64,000 nucleotides of DNA from Rhizophagus irregularis (GCF_026210795.1 NC_089445.1:4030001-4094000), one strand, 5' to 3'. Counted from the first letter of the stretch, positions 1-13,176 are shown. Notes: a model not told the origin generated them from the sequence alone. Numbers and translations: made by a program.

Positions 1-353
1 CATCAAACATGAGAACTAATTCATTACCAATAATGTCTTCTAATTCAAGTACAAGTTCCTCAAATTCTACAACATTCTTGAATAATAATGAAGGAGTATT
101 AACTAGTTCACCATTATTATTACCTACTACTAATACTGATAATTTACCAAAATTACCACCTATAACTTCTTTAACAAGTAGAATTGATTTTATTATGAAT
201 AAGACAAAGGACAATTATTATAATGATAGTGTACCACAACAACAAGGACAACAATATTATCATCAATCTTATTCTATGGATGATAACAACCTAAATTATA
301 ATAACAATGTTTGGCATAATAATGGTGGTAGTAGTATTGATAATGGATATTAG
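1..353 (+). CDS. 3' end of a gene for an Asn/Ser-rich protein (partial)
   Basis: The frame is open from the left edge of the window to a TAG at 351-353, so the gene starts upstream; the ATG at 9 is probably internal. The visible 116 residues are low complexity, with runs of Ser and Asn, a Pro/Leu-rich middle and a Gln/Tyr/Asn-rich tail (short motifs QQQGQQYY and NNNVWHNN). No catalytic motif, membrane segment or cysteine pattern is visible. Such tails are common in fungal transcription factors and RNA-binding proteins, but nothing here decides the function. Codon use is AT-rich like the other genes. The start and the domain content lie outside the window. Confidence 0.6.
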   Translation, partial: SNMRTNSLPIMSSNSSTSSSNSTTFLNNNEGVLTSSPLLLPTTNTDNLPKLPPITSLTSRIDFIMNKTKDNYYNDSVPQQQGQQYYHQSYSMDDNNLNYNNNVWHNNGGSSIDNGY

Positions 354-2371
354 TTTTATTTAAACTTAGTTTAAATTAACTAGTAAAGTACTAGAACAGT
401 TAATTTAAAAAAATTGTTTATTTATTTATTTTTTTTTAAATTATTAAAGACTTTTTTTTGTAAATCAAAAAAAAAGAAAGAAGAAAAAAAAATTAAAGTG
501 ATTATTATATGAGTGGATAGGTAATTTACTGTAATTTTTTTTTTGATTGTAATATTAAATGTATAGTAATAAATAGTATAGTAATTGTGATTTTTATAAA
601 AAAAAAGAAAAAAAAAAAAAGAATTTTGAACACTTTGAACACTTTGAATGTAATTCTATCAAATCAAATAATGAAAAAAAAAATCAAAAATGAACAAAAA
701 TGAACAAAAAAAAAAAACAATTTTTTTTTCTTTTCTTTTGAAATAATTTAATTCGATTTTTGTAAAAAATTTTTTGATCATATCTATAAATGTATTATAT
801 TATTTTAAATAAATTTAAAAAAAATGTAAATAATTAAAATAATTATAATTAATAAGAAAGAAAAATTTCGATGTTATCTCACTTGGTTAATCTTGTAATA
901 CGATAAATATAGCAAAAAAAAAAGATCTACACAGAACCCTAAAATTTTGAATGTTTGAATTATAGTATAAGATCTACCATATCAAAATATCGAAATAAGC
1001 GAATTGATACGTACATACGGTATATGTATATATATATATGTATTTTTTATTTATTTATTTATTTATATTTTGTTTGACGCTATCAATATCTTATTATATC
1101 AATGATACAGTAATTTATATGAGAAATCTTTATTTTATTAGGAAAAAAATATCATAATAATATTTATTATTCATAATTCTAACACAATGATGAAATTAAT
1201 AAATAGTTATTTTCAATACGGAAAGTTTAAAATCACGTTCGTTACATTGTTATTATTTTGCGTTATATTAGATCTTGATCCTTTTAAGGTTAATATGATC
1301 ACATTACATAAAAAGAACTTGTATTAATATAGTAATTCTTCTTGTATTTCTTAAATCTTTATACAAATGTTATCATAGTGGAAATTTCTTGTAAATTTAT
1401 AATTAATAAAAAAATCAAAACCTATTATTTTAATCTAATTCGTAATATTAGAAATCAATTCCTTATCTGATTCAAGAAAAATTAAGATTTTTTATGGTTA
1501 AATATAAAAATTCAATTAAATATATTAAATATATTATATACAGTCAACTCTCTATAAATGCACCCCTTTTGAGACCAGAAAAAAGCGTGCAATTACAAAG
1601 GGTGTGCATTTATAGAGAATAAATAATTAGAAATCATATATACTTGGGATTGAACTAAAATTGTGCATTTAGGAAGGGAATGCACTTATAAGTATAGAGA
1701 GTTTGACTATATATGTATATACTGTATATAATTTATTATATATAACAAAAAAAAAAAAAAAGATTTTTTTAACCAAGTTATCATTAAAATTTTGTAAAAA
1801 ATTTTTTTTTAAAAAAAAACATTTTTAAATATTAAGAAAGAAAAACAAAAAATTTTAATAATGAATAAAATTTGATCACAATGATCGACAAGCTACTCCG
1901 GAAAAACTGAATATTTTTTCATAAGGGTCAAGGTCTTCTGATTATCTGTACTACTTTTATAGGAACTCTTTATATACGTGTTATTCCCACACATTCAAAT
2001 TATTAGAATTAGGGTTTTCTTTTTTCCCTTTCAACCAAATTTCTTTACAATATATAAATGAATATTGGTTTTTTTCTTTTTCAATTTTCAATTTTTTTTT
2101 TATTTATTTATTTATTTTGTTAAAAAAAAAAATCTATTTGTTTTCCTTTCGTTCTAACAAACTTTTTTTACTTATAGTGTTAAAAGTTATTGTTAAAAAA
2201 GTTCTCTAATAATAGTTAAAAAGGAAAAATATAATAATATTTTTAAAGCTTTTTTAAAAAACCTTTTGCTTATAAGAATTAAAACCTTCAAATCTTTATT
2301 TGTTATTACCACTTTTTTTTTACATTAAGGTTGTTTTTTTTTAAAACAATTATATATTGACACCTTTTCTC
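354..2371. other. Intergenic, AT-rich, with one MITE-like insertion
   Basis: About 2 kb of AT-rich DNA with many poly(A) and poly(T) runs. It holds the 3' flank of the partial gene, a TIR element at 1541-1709 and the 5' flank of the helicase gene. I see no coding exon here. Confidence 0.7.
1541..1709. mobile_element. Short TIR element (MITE), Tigger/pogo-like ends
   Basis: The left end, CAGTCAACTCTCTATA, is mirrored on the right by TATAGAGAGTTTGACT, with TA bases on both outer sides. Internal copies of GTGCATTT make further imperfect inverted repeats. At about 170 bp with no coding capacity, it fits a non-autonomous TA-inserting element. A CAGT...CTCTCTATAA terminus is typical of pogo/Tigger-type ends as I know them; the assignment to that family is inference. 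A degenerate Tigger-like transposase lies at 25240-26920 in the same window. Confidence 0.7.
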
Positions 2372-5300
2372 ATGGATGGAAAACTCCTAATTGAACTTCT
2401 TGAAGGTCTCACAGGCCCTCAGAATAATGATGGACAGTTACAAAACGCGTTATTAGAACGATGTATTAAGGCGTCGGGATCGGAACTGAAGGAATTCCTT
2501 GATGAGCTATCTCAACTTTTATGTGAATCTCCTAATATTTATTTACCAGTTCTGCAACTCTTCATTTCTCATCTTCGTGATGAATCTTCACGAATCATTC
2601 GACGCCGAAATTTGCAAAATACCGTACTTCTCGATTTCTTTTCAATGTTAATCACTATCGTCATCATGAACAATCTACATCACTCTGATATTCTTGGCTT
2701 TAGAGAGATCCTTCGTGAATGTATTGAACTTCTCTGGAAATGTCTTGACGATAAACCTTCTTCTTCAGTTAGTAATAAAAACAATAATCAGATCAAGATG
2801 ACAACAAAACGTCTTTTCTCCGCAATCTTGAACGCGAAAGGTGTTCTTGAGGTTTTGTTATCGGAATCTTCCGGTCGCTACTGTCTTAAACGTATTCTTT
2901 TTGAGTTCAACATGATCAATGAAATTGAACAAAACGATCTGTTGAATGCGGTGGATATGGCTGCTTCTCTTCTAAAAAAATGCTCAAATCACAAGAACGC
3001 TTCATCTAAGCTTTCAGATGGGGTTTCTATTTATAAGGCTTGCGCATCTTTGTTAGAATCTCTAAAAAATCATCAGAATACCAAAAACTTCGAAAGAAAC
3101 TCTCTACCACCAAATTTACTTGAGATGGTTGAGCTTAATTATGAGAAAATCGGTAACAGAAAACGATCGGTCAGTAACTCCGACGAGTTAAAATTTTTAG
3201 CCAAAGATGAAAAATATATCATATTATTAGGCATGGAAACTCCTCGAAAGCTATCAGATTTGCCCAAATTTTCACGTGATCTTGAGAAGCGAAAGATAAA
3301 TTCCTTTAAAGTAAGTGCGACTATTATCAATTCAAAGAATATTTAATATTTTTTGATGACAATAACGGATTGAATAATCCACAATTTAACCTCACTTAGG
3401 ATTGGATAGGATTTTGGCCTTGTGAATATTGTCACAAACTAGCCCTCATTAATTTTTCTCCTGAAAAATATTCTCATTTAATGGAAGAAGAAAAGACTGC
3501 AGATGTCGAAAATGAATTTAAACAAAATTTCCGTCTTCCATTCGAATTCGATGATTCAGACAAACTTGGGCCATGGGACATCCTACTTAGTGAAGATACT
3601 GTTAAAGACATGCAAAGATTGGAATCTCCTTTAGTAACTAAAGCAGTCATGAAAGTACTTGGGCGTATATCATCTGGTGAATGGGACAAACATAAACTTC
3701 AAAATAAAAAGTCTCCTCACGATATACCTGTCTATGAAGTGGAACTTTCTGATAATAAAGGCCTAAAGATTATTTGGCAGATTGATTATGGATTTTCTAT
3801 TCGCAGTTATTCGCTTACGCAACTTGTGAAAATTTGGTCCATCACAAAAGATCAGAATCAGATTGATAAGATATTAGTTAACCTTAAAAGTGTTCATAAG
3901 GTTTACGCTCCTGAAAACAATTATCGATACGAAATTCAAAAGCCATGCAATGGTATCATTTTACCAAAGAATTTTGATGATAATGAAGGAACAAGGTCCA
4001 CTAATGACGGGATGAGTGGTACCGAGATGGATAATGAGAATTTGCTAGAGGTCCACAAAATGCTTGTTACAAATAAGTTTATTCCTTTATCACAGGTAAA
4101 ATTATGAATTTAATACGATTATCATTATCTAAATAAATATTTAAATTAAAACGCGTTTTGATGATATTTTATTTTCAGAATTTATTTAAGTCACTTATCC
4201 TAGGTGGATCTGGTTTCACTTTCAATGTATCAAAGATTGAGTATGAAATAATTAACAATCCTACGTCAGCAATTATCATTGGTCGGTCAGGTTAGTATTC
4301 TGATTTTAGAAATTGTAACTAAAAGGAAAGAGACTATGTAAAGGGCAAAGAGACTATGTGAACTAAAGGCAAAGAGGTTAAAATTGTTATTTACTATCCT
4401 AAAAATTTATCAATTCTAGGAACTGGTAAGACCACATGTATCGTATTTAGACTGGTTGCTTCATATCTGAATAACCAACTTTGTAAAACACCATCTTCGC
4501 GTAAAAATAATGGGAATTCATACAAAAGGCAAATATTCATCACTGTAAGTCCAAATCTTTGCCGCCGAGTAAAGGACTACTTTAAACGGTTGCGAGAGTC
4601 AGCAGAGTTTGCTGGGAAAAAGATGTCAATGGCTGATTTTAATGAGTACGTAAGAAAGAAAGAAGAGGAAGGAGGAAGTAATGAAGAGACTGATGATAAT
4701 GACTCTTACTTTGAAGAAGGAGATGAAGAGGAAGTAGGCTCATTCCGTGAGCTGACAGATAAAGATTTCCCATTATTTATTACCTATAAGCAGTTTACCA
4801 GAATGCTGCTGGTAACTTATGGAATTGATATTCAGAAACAGCAAAAAACAATTGCGGAAGTTGATGACGTTGAAGATGAGGAGGAAGAATTCAGTCTTAA
4901 TTCCCTTCCAAATCAACCAAAAAATTCATGGTTTCACTTTGTTGACTATGATCTCTTTTATGATAAGTACTGGCTTCATTTCAGTGATTATTATAGAAAG
5001 AAACTGGATCCCGGGCTGGTTTTTTCTGAGTTCTTTGTTATTAAAGTATGTAAAGATAAGCTTTTTTTTTAAAAAAAAAAACGAAACTAAAAATGAAAAA
5101 TAGAGTAATAATAATATTTCTAAAGGGTACAGATCCCGATGTAGAATACCTTTCAAGAGAGGACTACCGGACCATCAGCATTAGGAAATTCCCAGTATTC
5201 CGTTATAATCGTGATGAGATTTATGATTTGTTTGAGCGATATGAAAAGATGAAGGCGCGAAATCGTGATTATGATTCTGTGGATCTGTAAGATCAGATAA

Positions 5301-8300
5301 TAAATATAATTTTTTTTTTACTTCTGTATAGAATTTTATAAATTTCTTAATTTTTCATATTAGAACATTAGCCATCTTACGGGCAGCAAAAATTAAAGCA
5401 CTTGGAGACCCACATATTCATGAAGTGTACGTTGACGAATGTCAGGATAATCATATCATGGATTTAGCACTTATTTTGAAGCTTTTTAACCGTGTTGATA
5501 ACGTTTTTATGGCCGGAGATATAGCACAATGTATTGCTCGAGGATCTTCTTTCCGATTTCAAAGTATGTCATTTAAAGAATATAGGATAGTGTCTTGTCA
5601 TCATCTAATCCCATAATTTTAATAATTCTAATATAGACTTAAGTACCTTAATATATAAATGGGAACTCGATCGGACCAATATCAATCACAATCAAAATAA
5701 TACTGTGGTACCAAAACAATTTGAATTAAACATAAACTACCGTTCTCACAATGGAATTTTACAGCTTGCATCATCGGTGATTGATCTTATCCATCACTTT
5801 TTTCCTGATTCCATTGATCATCTTTCACGTGAGCGAAGCGAGGTTGGTGGTCCTCGGCCTATCGTTTTCAAAGGATTTCAGGCTGAAACCTTTCTTTTCG
5901 ATGTCTTTTCTGTTGATGAGCGTATGCCCAATTGTAGTGAATTTGGTGCTGAACAAGTCATTATAGTACGTAATGAAGAAGCTAAAAAGAGTGTGGGCAA
6001 TGTCGGAATTGTGATGACAGTGTTTGAGGCTAAAGGCATGGAGTTTAATGATGTCCTGTTGTATAATTTCTTTACTCATTCACCTGCACGTCAAAAGGTA
6101 CAGTATTACACTAATTATGATAGTATCGTTTGTTGTATTATCTTAATTCTAATCATTCCTGTAACATTTGCTGTAGTGGCGATTAATTCTCTCTGCTTTG
6201 GATAACCATTCTAAAGGCATTCAGACCTTTTCTCACGAGAAGCATTATATCCTTTCTTCGGAACTCAAACATCTTTATGTTGCAGTAACCAGGGCCAGGC
6301 AGCACCTCTGGATTTTCGATGAAGATTCAGAGTTGAGCGAACCAATCCGAATATTCTGGGGTGAAGATGGCTGGGATAAAAGTGGATTGATCAAAGTGAT
6401 TCAGAGTTTGGAGGAACTCAATACTTTACCTACCTTAGCAAAGAAGAGTAGTTCACACGATTGGAATCGAAAAGGAAAGTTGTTCTTTGAACGGCGACAG
6501 TATGAACTGGTGAGAATCATTTTATTTAGAATATTATTGTTAATGCAATAGTAGTCTGTTTTAGCTAAAATGTAATGAAAATTATTATCTTTAAGGCTAA
6601 ATTATGCTTTAGTAAAAGCGGGAATGAAATGGGGTTTAAATTAGCCAACGCGTATAATCTTCAAAAGATTGCCAGGTCATCCTTAGCAAGTAATTCATAT
6701 GAGGCAAATGTCAAGTCTAATTTCATTTCTGCCGCCAAAGCTTTCGAAACGTGTTCACGACCGGTTCAGGCAGCTTCATGTTATAAGGTATTTTATAATC
6801 TAATTTTTGAAAGTCCTTTTTTGTTAAATACTTACAAATATAATTTATTAATATCCAGGACATTGGCATGAATAGAGAAGCTGGAGATGTATATGAAAGA
6901 TGGGATATGTTTGAAGATGCTGCATATTGTTACCTGGAGGCCAAGGCGTTTGATAAAGCGGGTAAATGTTTTGAAAAAGCAGAGAAGTACACTGATGCTG
7001 TTGTTGCTTATAAAGATGGTAGTTTATATAAAGAAGTGGTCAATTTGATGCAGAGGTAAGCTCATTGTCATGATACAATTTGGTGCCGTCCATCCTGTCA
7101 TGTATAATTAATGTTATTACGAAAGCATGACTTATTATTATTTGTTGTCTGATATTTACCTAAATTATTGTGATAAGACATAGGGAAAGAATCGATGAGA
7201 AAATATTTCGCCGTATTACTCGTTTTGTCAACATATATTATCGTCGGGAAAATAATAAAGTAATGAGCAAAGAGGCCCTTTCTATTCTTTCAACTCATGA
7301 GGAGCAAATTGAGCTTTTGAGAGATCATGCACCAGAAGAACTTCTGAAGGTTTGTGAGGAGCGTGGTGAATTCCAAGATGCTGCCAAAGAACTACACTTG
7401 CGTGGTAAGTTCAAAGAGGCCGCCGATATGTTCATTCGTTCAAATGACGAGAAGGATATTATTGAAGCGTTACAATGTCTCTTGGATCTATGCAAAGCCA
7501 ATATACTTAATATAATAACTGATACCATGAACCAAAGTATTTTGGAGGAGTTAAAAAGTCTCTGTTTAAAGGCGAATGAGATCGTAAAATTGTCAAAGTC
7601 ATCGAAAAGATCTGATAAGTTGAAGATCTTAATAGGAGAGTTACAGTTATACTCCGCCTATTTAAGTGATGATCTCGATAGAGTTCGCAAATGCATACAA
7701 TTTTTCAAAGAGAATGAAAAGGTTGACACAGAGTTTCATGGGATAAACATGTGGTTAAAAATAGTCCCACAATCTTATTATGAGTCTGAATACTGGCATG
7801 AACGATTGCAATACCTGATAAGACTGTGGGAATTGTCCATTCCTTATATATGCGCCGTGACTAGACCTCACAATATCAGGAACATTTCGGAAATCTACAA
7901 TGATTTCGAAAAAATTTTTTTAGTTTGTAATGACAAAACCCGTTTAAATAAGCGGAAAATTTTAACTGAACATCCTTTCAGACAGTGTAAAAGTGAGATG
8001 GAAGATGCAGTAGAAAATATTGATAATTGGCATGTTTACGAAATAGATGATATACACCAGACGATCTTAAAAATCTTTGCACCGTATATCTTCGAGCTCA
8101 TCTCGGACGTCAACCAAAAGGGTAGAGAAATTCGTGAGATAAGTTCTCATATCTGCCACAAATTTACATCCTGTCTAAGGCTAAATTGTCAATATTATCA
8201 TGTGGAACCAACTCCATCAGTTCTGCATCAACGCGCGACACTTGCGCGCCTCCAGTACACTGTTATACGACAATTGGATATGTTGTATCATCGTAGACTT

Positions 8301-10239
8301 CTTAAAGATGAGCAAAGTGTAGAAGTTCGTGGCATACAAAGGTGGTGGTCTGAAAATCTGATTAAGGTTCATTTCCGCTATCAATCGCCGCAAACAAGTT
8401 GCTCAGAGGTCACTTACATGATGATCGATAACCTTACTTATCAAGCGTGTAATGGGCTTAATGATCTTGCTCGTAAGATATGGTTATCTAAACTGTCTAA
8501 AGATCCCTGGGACTTTGCGGTCATGTTAAAATGCATGTTTGTTTTTCAACAACTGCGGAATGAATGGGGTATTGAAGACTTTTCTCGGGAGATGTCTAAA
8601 AGAATCACACTTTCACATCCCGAAAATATACCTGTTGGTTTCAGTTACTTCTATGGATATTATCAAGCAATTCCAGTTGGAAAGCGACTCTCATTATTCT
8701 TTTACTTTCTTTATTCTAATTACATAATCAAAGCTATCACACAATTAAAACTATTTATTCAGTGCGCGATAAATAATTATGTATTAGTCAACTTAAATAG
8801 CACGGATGCTTTTGGTGACCTTGTATCTCTTATGGAGTTTAGAGTATCTTTGATTTTTGCAATTGGTCCTGGGTATTGCGATTTTTGCCTTCCTCGGTCA
8901 TATCTAGTTAATTATTTTGATGTATTCACTGCAGAGCCGCTTGTTCTTCAAACTAAATACTGTTACAGAAGAGATAATTATTGTTCTGAGATTAGGTATT
9001 CCATAGAACAAATTCAAAAACTTCTTGAATTGTTGATTCGTGAAGATGAACGATACTACTTGACAATTATCCTTCGATTGATACGACTCTTGGTTCTCAT
9101 TGGACGAAATGAATCCAGTTCTTCATTCAAAGTCATTTCTCTTTTCAAAAGCCTAATTAAAAATGATCTAGTACACTCTGGAAAGGTTAAGAAATACTTA
9201 GAGGAGAGTAATATATTTCGCCTTGTGAACATTCTAAAAGATGACCTCAAAGAAACAGGCTGTGATTCGCTAGTTATAGTCCATTATCAGTGGGGTGGCA
9301 TAACAAGATTTCAGGATTTGGAAAAGTCTGGTGGTGTGATGCTTAAATATAACTCTGTCGAGAGTTTTCATTCTTCCCTTTGGAAGATTGTATCATCAGT
9401 AGTTACTGAAAAAACTTCTTTAGCGAATAAACTCTTATCACAACGAGCTGATGTTAGTGTACAAAATACCGATTTTATTGTTGGTAAAGAGGATGATGAT
9501 AATGATAATGATGATAGTGAGGACGACGAGGATGATGAACAACGGTTTACAATTTCTAGAGAGGTTTCAGAAGTGACCACAAAAATTCAAGTCTGGTTTC
9601 GCCAGGTTCAAGAAGATCCTCGAACATTAAAAGCAGTTAAAAGGATTCAATATTGGTTTCGCATGACTAACGAACTACGACAAACACCCAATCAACTTGT
9701 TCGTGACAAAATTCTAGATAAGATTTACAATGATACAAGAAATTTCTGCTGGAACAAATCCTACTGGAAAGATGCTATTAATCATCAAGGGGCAGAAATA
9801 GTGCGCACGTATAATATGCTTCTGAAAGGTTCGACAGTAGATATAGTTGTGGAACTGACTAAGCTTCAAGATAAAATGGATAAAATTAAAAATCAATTGC
9901 AAAAAACAATTAGTGATCGCTCTATAGATGATGTGAAACTTGAAAGTTGTTTGAATTTGGAGGATGATTTAAAGTTTGTTGATATTAATTTAATATTTTA
10001 TATTGATTTTTTTATGATATTTATGATATTTACTAAAATTCATGGGATTTTTTTTTAGGCATATTCATTCTGAGAATGTTAAATTGGCATTAAATTCATT
10101 ATTAATGACTGAAGATTCAACAAAACATAAAGAAGCAAATATTGAATGGTTAAAAGCTGAATTGGATCAGGCAGAAGTAATTATTAATCAGGTTTTAGGA
10201 TGGATAGAAGAATGCAAATTTACTATTAAATCTAAATGA
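2372..10239 (+). CDS. TRANK1/UvrD-like SF1 helicase with RelE-like N-terminal segment and CCCH finger
   Basis: Exons: 2372-3310, 3400-4095, 4179-4290, 4420-5045, 5126-5286, 5364-5563, 5637-6097, 6177-6509, 6596-6787, 6859-7055, 7184-9973, 10059-10239. They total 6,888 bases (2,295 residues) with all phases consistent. I chose the ATG at 2372; the frame runs a little further upstream but only with a TTG. Superfamily 1 motifs are in order: Walker A GRSGTGKTT (580-588, split by an intron), Walker B DECQD (~868-872), motif III GDIAQ, motif IV NYRS (945-948), motif V TVFEAKGMEF (1039-1048), motif VI VAVTRAR (~1100-1106). Residues ~372-470 resemble a RelE-type fold. TPR-like helices (AAYCYLEAKAFDKAGKCFEKA) follow the helicase. 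A C-x5-C-x4-C-x3-H cluster lies at 1630-1645, and an acidic run near 2075. Similar proteins are annotated TPR and ankyrin repeat-containing protein 1; substrate and pathway are unknown. The helicase assignment is firm, the accessory domains are inference. Confidence 0.93.
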
Positions 10240-11070
10240 TTTTATTATATTTACCAATTATATTACTTTAAATGTAATAATTAATTTTTTATATTTGGTG
10301 AAAATCAAAGTTCTCATCCTTATATAGCATAATGCAATTAGCTATACTAATTTATTTACTAAATATTATTTTAAAATGTTATCTTTGACTTATTTAATTA
10401 AAGTATATTTTTTCAGAAAAATTAATTTATTCTTTTGAAATTAATAATGTTATATTTTCATTTATAAAATTAAAAAGAGTATTTAAAATCTCCTAACTTT
10501 TAAATAATTGTAAAATAACCAAATATATATATATATTTATAAAAAACTTTAATAATATTACAGAATTCTATTTACTTACTATACATATAAGTTTTTGGAA
10601 AAATTTTACAATACAAGTCTGATCTGATAATTTATGTAATTTATTATTAAAAAACAAATTTTTTACTATTAAAATAGGTATATTAGTAACTTTTATTATA
10701 AGTATGTAGGATCGATTTATCACCATTCACCATTCGTCCATTCGCCTCCACGTGATTTTGTGCCGCCTAAATTTTGATTGGCTCGACGTTTCATGATTAA
10801 CAGACACGTGCGAATGTTCAATTTAAATTTGTAATGTGTTTTAAGATATCTAAATATTTTTTTTACATAATACTTTCTTTTTTTAAAAAATGTTTTCCCA
10901 ATTAATTCATTATTGGTCCAGAAGATACATAACTGAAAAGGTAGTTTAAATTTAGTTCAAAGTTTTTTCTTGTTCTTAACTGTATTAACCAATTTCTCAA
11001 TATTATTAAGTTATTAGAAAGTCCAGCTTTTCACAGGTTTGCTACGAAAACACATACACATATATCAAAA
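10240..11070. promoter_or_regulatory. Intergenic region with CCAAT-type promoter elements
   Basis: The left part is AT-rich 3' flank of the helicase gene. At about 10705-10830 the base composition turns less AT-rich and contains an inverted CCAAT box (TTTTGATTGGCTCG, ~10774), two CACGTG-like sites (CCACGTGA ~10749, ACACGTGC ~10804) and a short direct repeat (CACCATTCACCATTC). It probably serves as the promoter of the small gene starting at 11071. This is a motif reading only. Confidence 0.4.
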
Positions 11071-11280
11071 ATGACAGAAAAAGGTATGTAATGTTACATT
11101 TGTAATGTTCAATTTCTAATAATTTGAATGAAATAAATAACTTCATGTTCCTTTTCATTTATTGTTAAATTAGCTTCACCTTATATTAATGAAAGTGCAA
11201 AACGTACAGAAATATTTATGAGAAGCTTTAAAGAAAATTTAAAACGGGAAGCTGAAAAAACAAATTGGCCAAAAGTCTAA
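11071..11280 (+). CDS. Small two-exon protein of 39 residues, unknown
   Basis: Exon 1 is 11071-11083 (ATG ACA GAA AAA G) with a GTATGT donor. Exon 2 is 11174-11280, after a TTAG acceptor, ending in TAA. The joined frame gives 39 residues, beginning MTEKASPYINESAKRTEIFM and rich in charged residues (RSFKENLKREAEKTNW), which suggests an amphipathic helix. Its size and helical character are like small subunits of mitochondrial complexes, but I do not recognise the family. It sits in a dense housekeeping block behind promoter-like sequence, and the intron signals are good; those are the reasons to accept so short a gene. A further intron near the stop (AAAAGTCTAA) cannot be excluded. Confidence 0.5.
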
Positions 11281-11453
11281 TAATTTTTTCATCTTACACT
11301 TTCTAAGAATCGCGTAATCAAATCCCTATATAAAAAAAACTATAATTCTATTTTTTAAAAAATATTTTCTATTATATAAATTTGTAACAAAATAATAACT
11401 AATAAAATTATTATATATATTTTTTTTTAAGAAAGGCGGTTGGTATTTATTAA

Positions 11454-13176
11454 TTAATGACTTGAAGTAGTTGCCAGACATCCTGGACAATTGTGAATAA
11501 CTTCATGAACGAAAACATCACAGTCAATACAAAAATATTGATTGCATTTATTACACTTATATCGTCCACTTGTATCAGGAGCAACACGCGCTCCTAATGA
11601 GGTTGACGTTGGATTTGGAAAAGGCATTTGACATGAGAAACAATGTGTTGCAAATGCACTATAAAAATAAATATATTAATAAATGTACGATAAATAGCAA
11701 ACAAACTAAAAGATTTATAGTATCTAACCTATTCCACGGTACTTCTACAAAATTATCTATAGGAAACAAATGATGATACGATCTTGCCAAGTGTGGACTT
11801 GACACAAGTGTAAGTTCACACACTGGACAATCCGTTGGCAAATCACAAATCTTTGAATTACATCGAGCACAAATGTAACCGCTAGTTGTAGGTTTTGAAT
11901 GACTATATAGTAAAATTAAGTATAGTTAAAATTATTGAATAATTTCCTTATAATATGACAAAATTAAGAAATTCATACCATGCACAAAGTGAAGGCATTG
12001 AATCAGTAACGCTGCTTGGAAATCCCATTATAACTAATTCGGCTTTGTTTTGAGCAGCAGAAACTGGTGGTGGTGGTATAATTTCAAACAACAAATCTTT
12101 GAAATGTGCCTCATTTAGAACCACTCCATATGTACCTAAAAAAAATAATCTTTATAAATAAATAATGAGAATAACAATGAGAATAAAAAGTTTTTTTTGA
12201 AGAAAAAAAACAAATTTGTACTACCTTTTGTTTTTTTACACATGAGTTTACATATCTGTACCTCAGCAGCTAACCCAACTACTGAGACACGAATGTTTTC
12301 ACTTACTAAACTATCTATCGTATCGTATATGTCACCCGGATCGCAAGTTGTAAGAGATCCCATAATTATCAGCATTTCTCGCGATCCATGAGCTGGAACA
12401 TGACTAAACAAATTTAGATCATTAAATGAATAAATAAACATATTAATTTTAAAATATAAATAATATATTATTTACATCAAAGTTGATCTTGCCATCTGTA
12501 AAGAATTCTGTAAAGACGGTTCCCCATCAGTATCTGTATTTTTCTTGTTTTTTAAAACTCGTATATTATCCATTGGATTACCTATATAAAGTTAAAATTA
12601 AAATATTAATTTAATGGAAAATGGGAATGAAAGTTTATTTTTGACTATAATTTATCATCAATATTACAAAGTAAGAGGCTGGCTTGTTACCAGTCAGATC
12701 GGTAAGTTTTTCCGCAATGCCACCCTTTGTTACAATTATACCAAGTTGAGAAATTGGATTCTGATCAAAATATTCTAAAATAAATTGCTCGGCATATGAA
12801 AGAGTTAGTTCTAGTCGAGATGGGCGAAGATCTTTCTCCATCATTGCTTCTGAAAGATCTATTATCAAAAACATATGTCTTATTATCCCACGTCGAATAG
12901 TTGATGTATCTCGAAAAAGTCTAAAAAGAAGTTATTGACTCAATTATTAAAAAGTAAGAAAAAATAAAAAAAAATTGGTATCACTTACTTTTTTCTCTTC
13001 ATACGATGCTGAAGATTTTCAACAGTTCGTTTCAAACTGCCATCCTCGTCTTCCTGTAGCACATCCCAACTGCGTTTATATTCTTCCTCCCAGGAATAAC
13101 CAGTTTGTTGAGCAGTATTTTGAATTTCATCGTCTACATCAATATACTCTTCAGTTTGTTTGTATTGTTTAGACAT
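11454..13176 (-). CDS. SSL1: TFIIH core subunit SSL1/p44 (GTF2H2), one-base frameshift in exon 5
   Basis: This is the non-catalytic TFIIH subunit that stimulates the XPD/Rad3 helicase in nuclear transcription and nucleotide excision repair. Exons on the minus strand: 13176-12989, 12920-12691, 12581-12476, 12403-12225, 12136-11979, 11902-11729, 11658-11454. The protein shows a vWA-like Ssl1 domain ([63 protein letters not shown]). C-terminal zinc-binding segments follow ([33 protein letters not shown], then [26 protein letters not shown]). All exon phases join except exon 5, which is one base too long: three T (minus strand) near 12119-12121, where homology to GTY-VxLxE calls for two. As printed, translation stops just after. 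This may be a sequence error, a broken allele or unrecognised splicing. The start lies 165 bases from the divergent MIC19 start. Confidence 0.9.

Noticed and set aside
2357-2371. Start of the helicase frame at 2357
   Set aside because: That codon is TTG; the first ATG in frame is at 2372.
9368-9580. Ser-rich minus-strand frame
   Set aside because: Antisense shadow of the acidic run in the helicase gene.
12197-12391. 64-codon plus-strand frame
   Set aside because: It is antisense to SSL1 exon 4 and has no features of its own.
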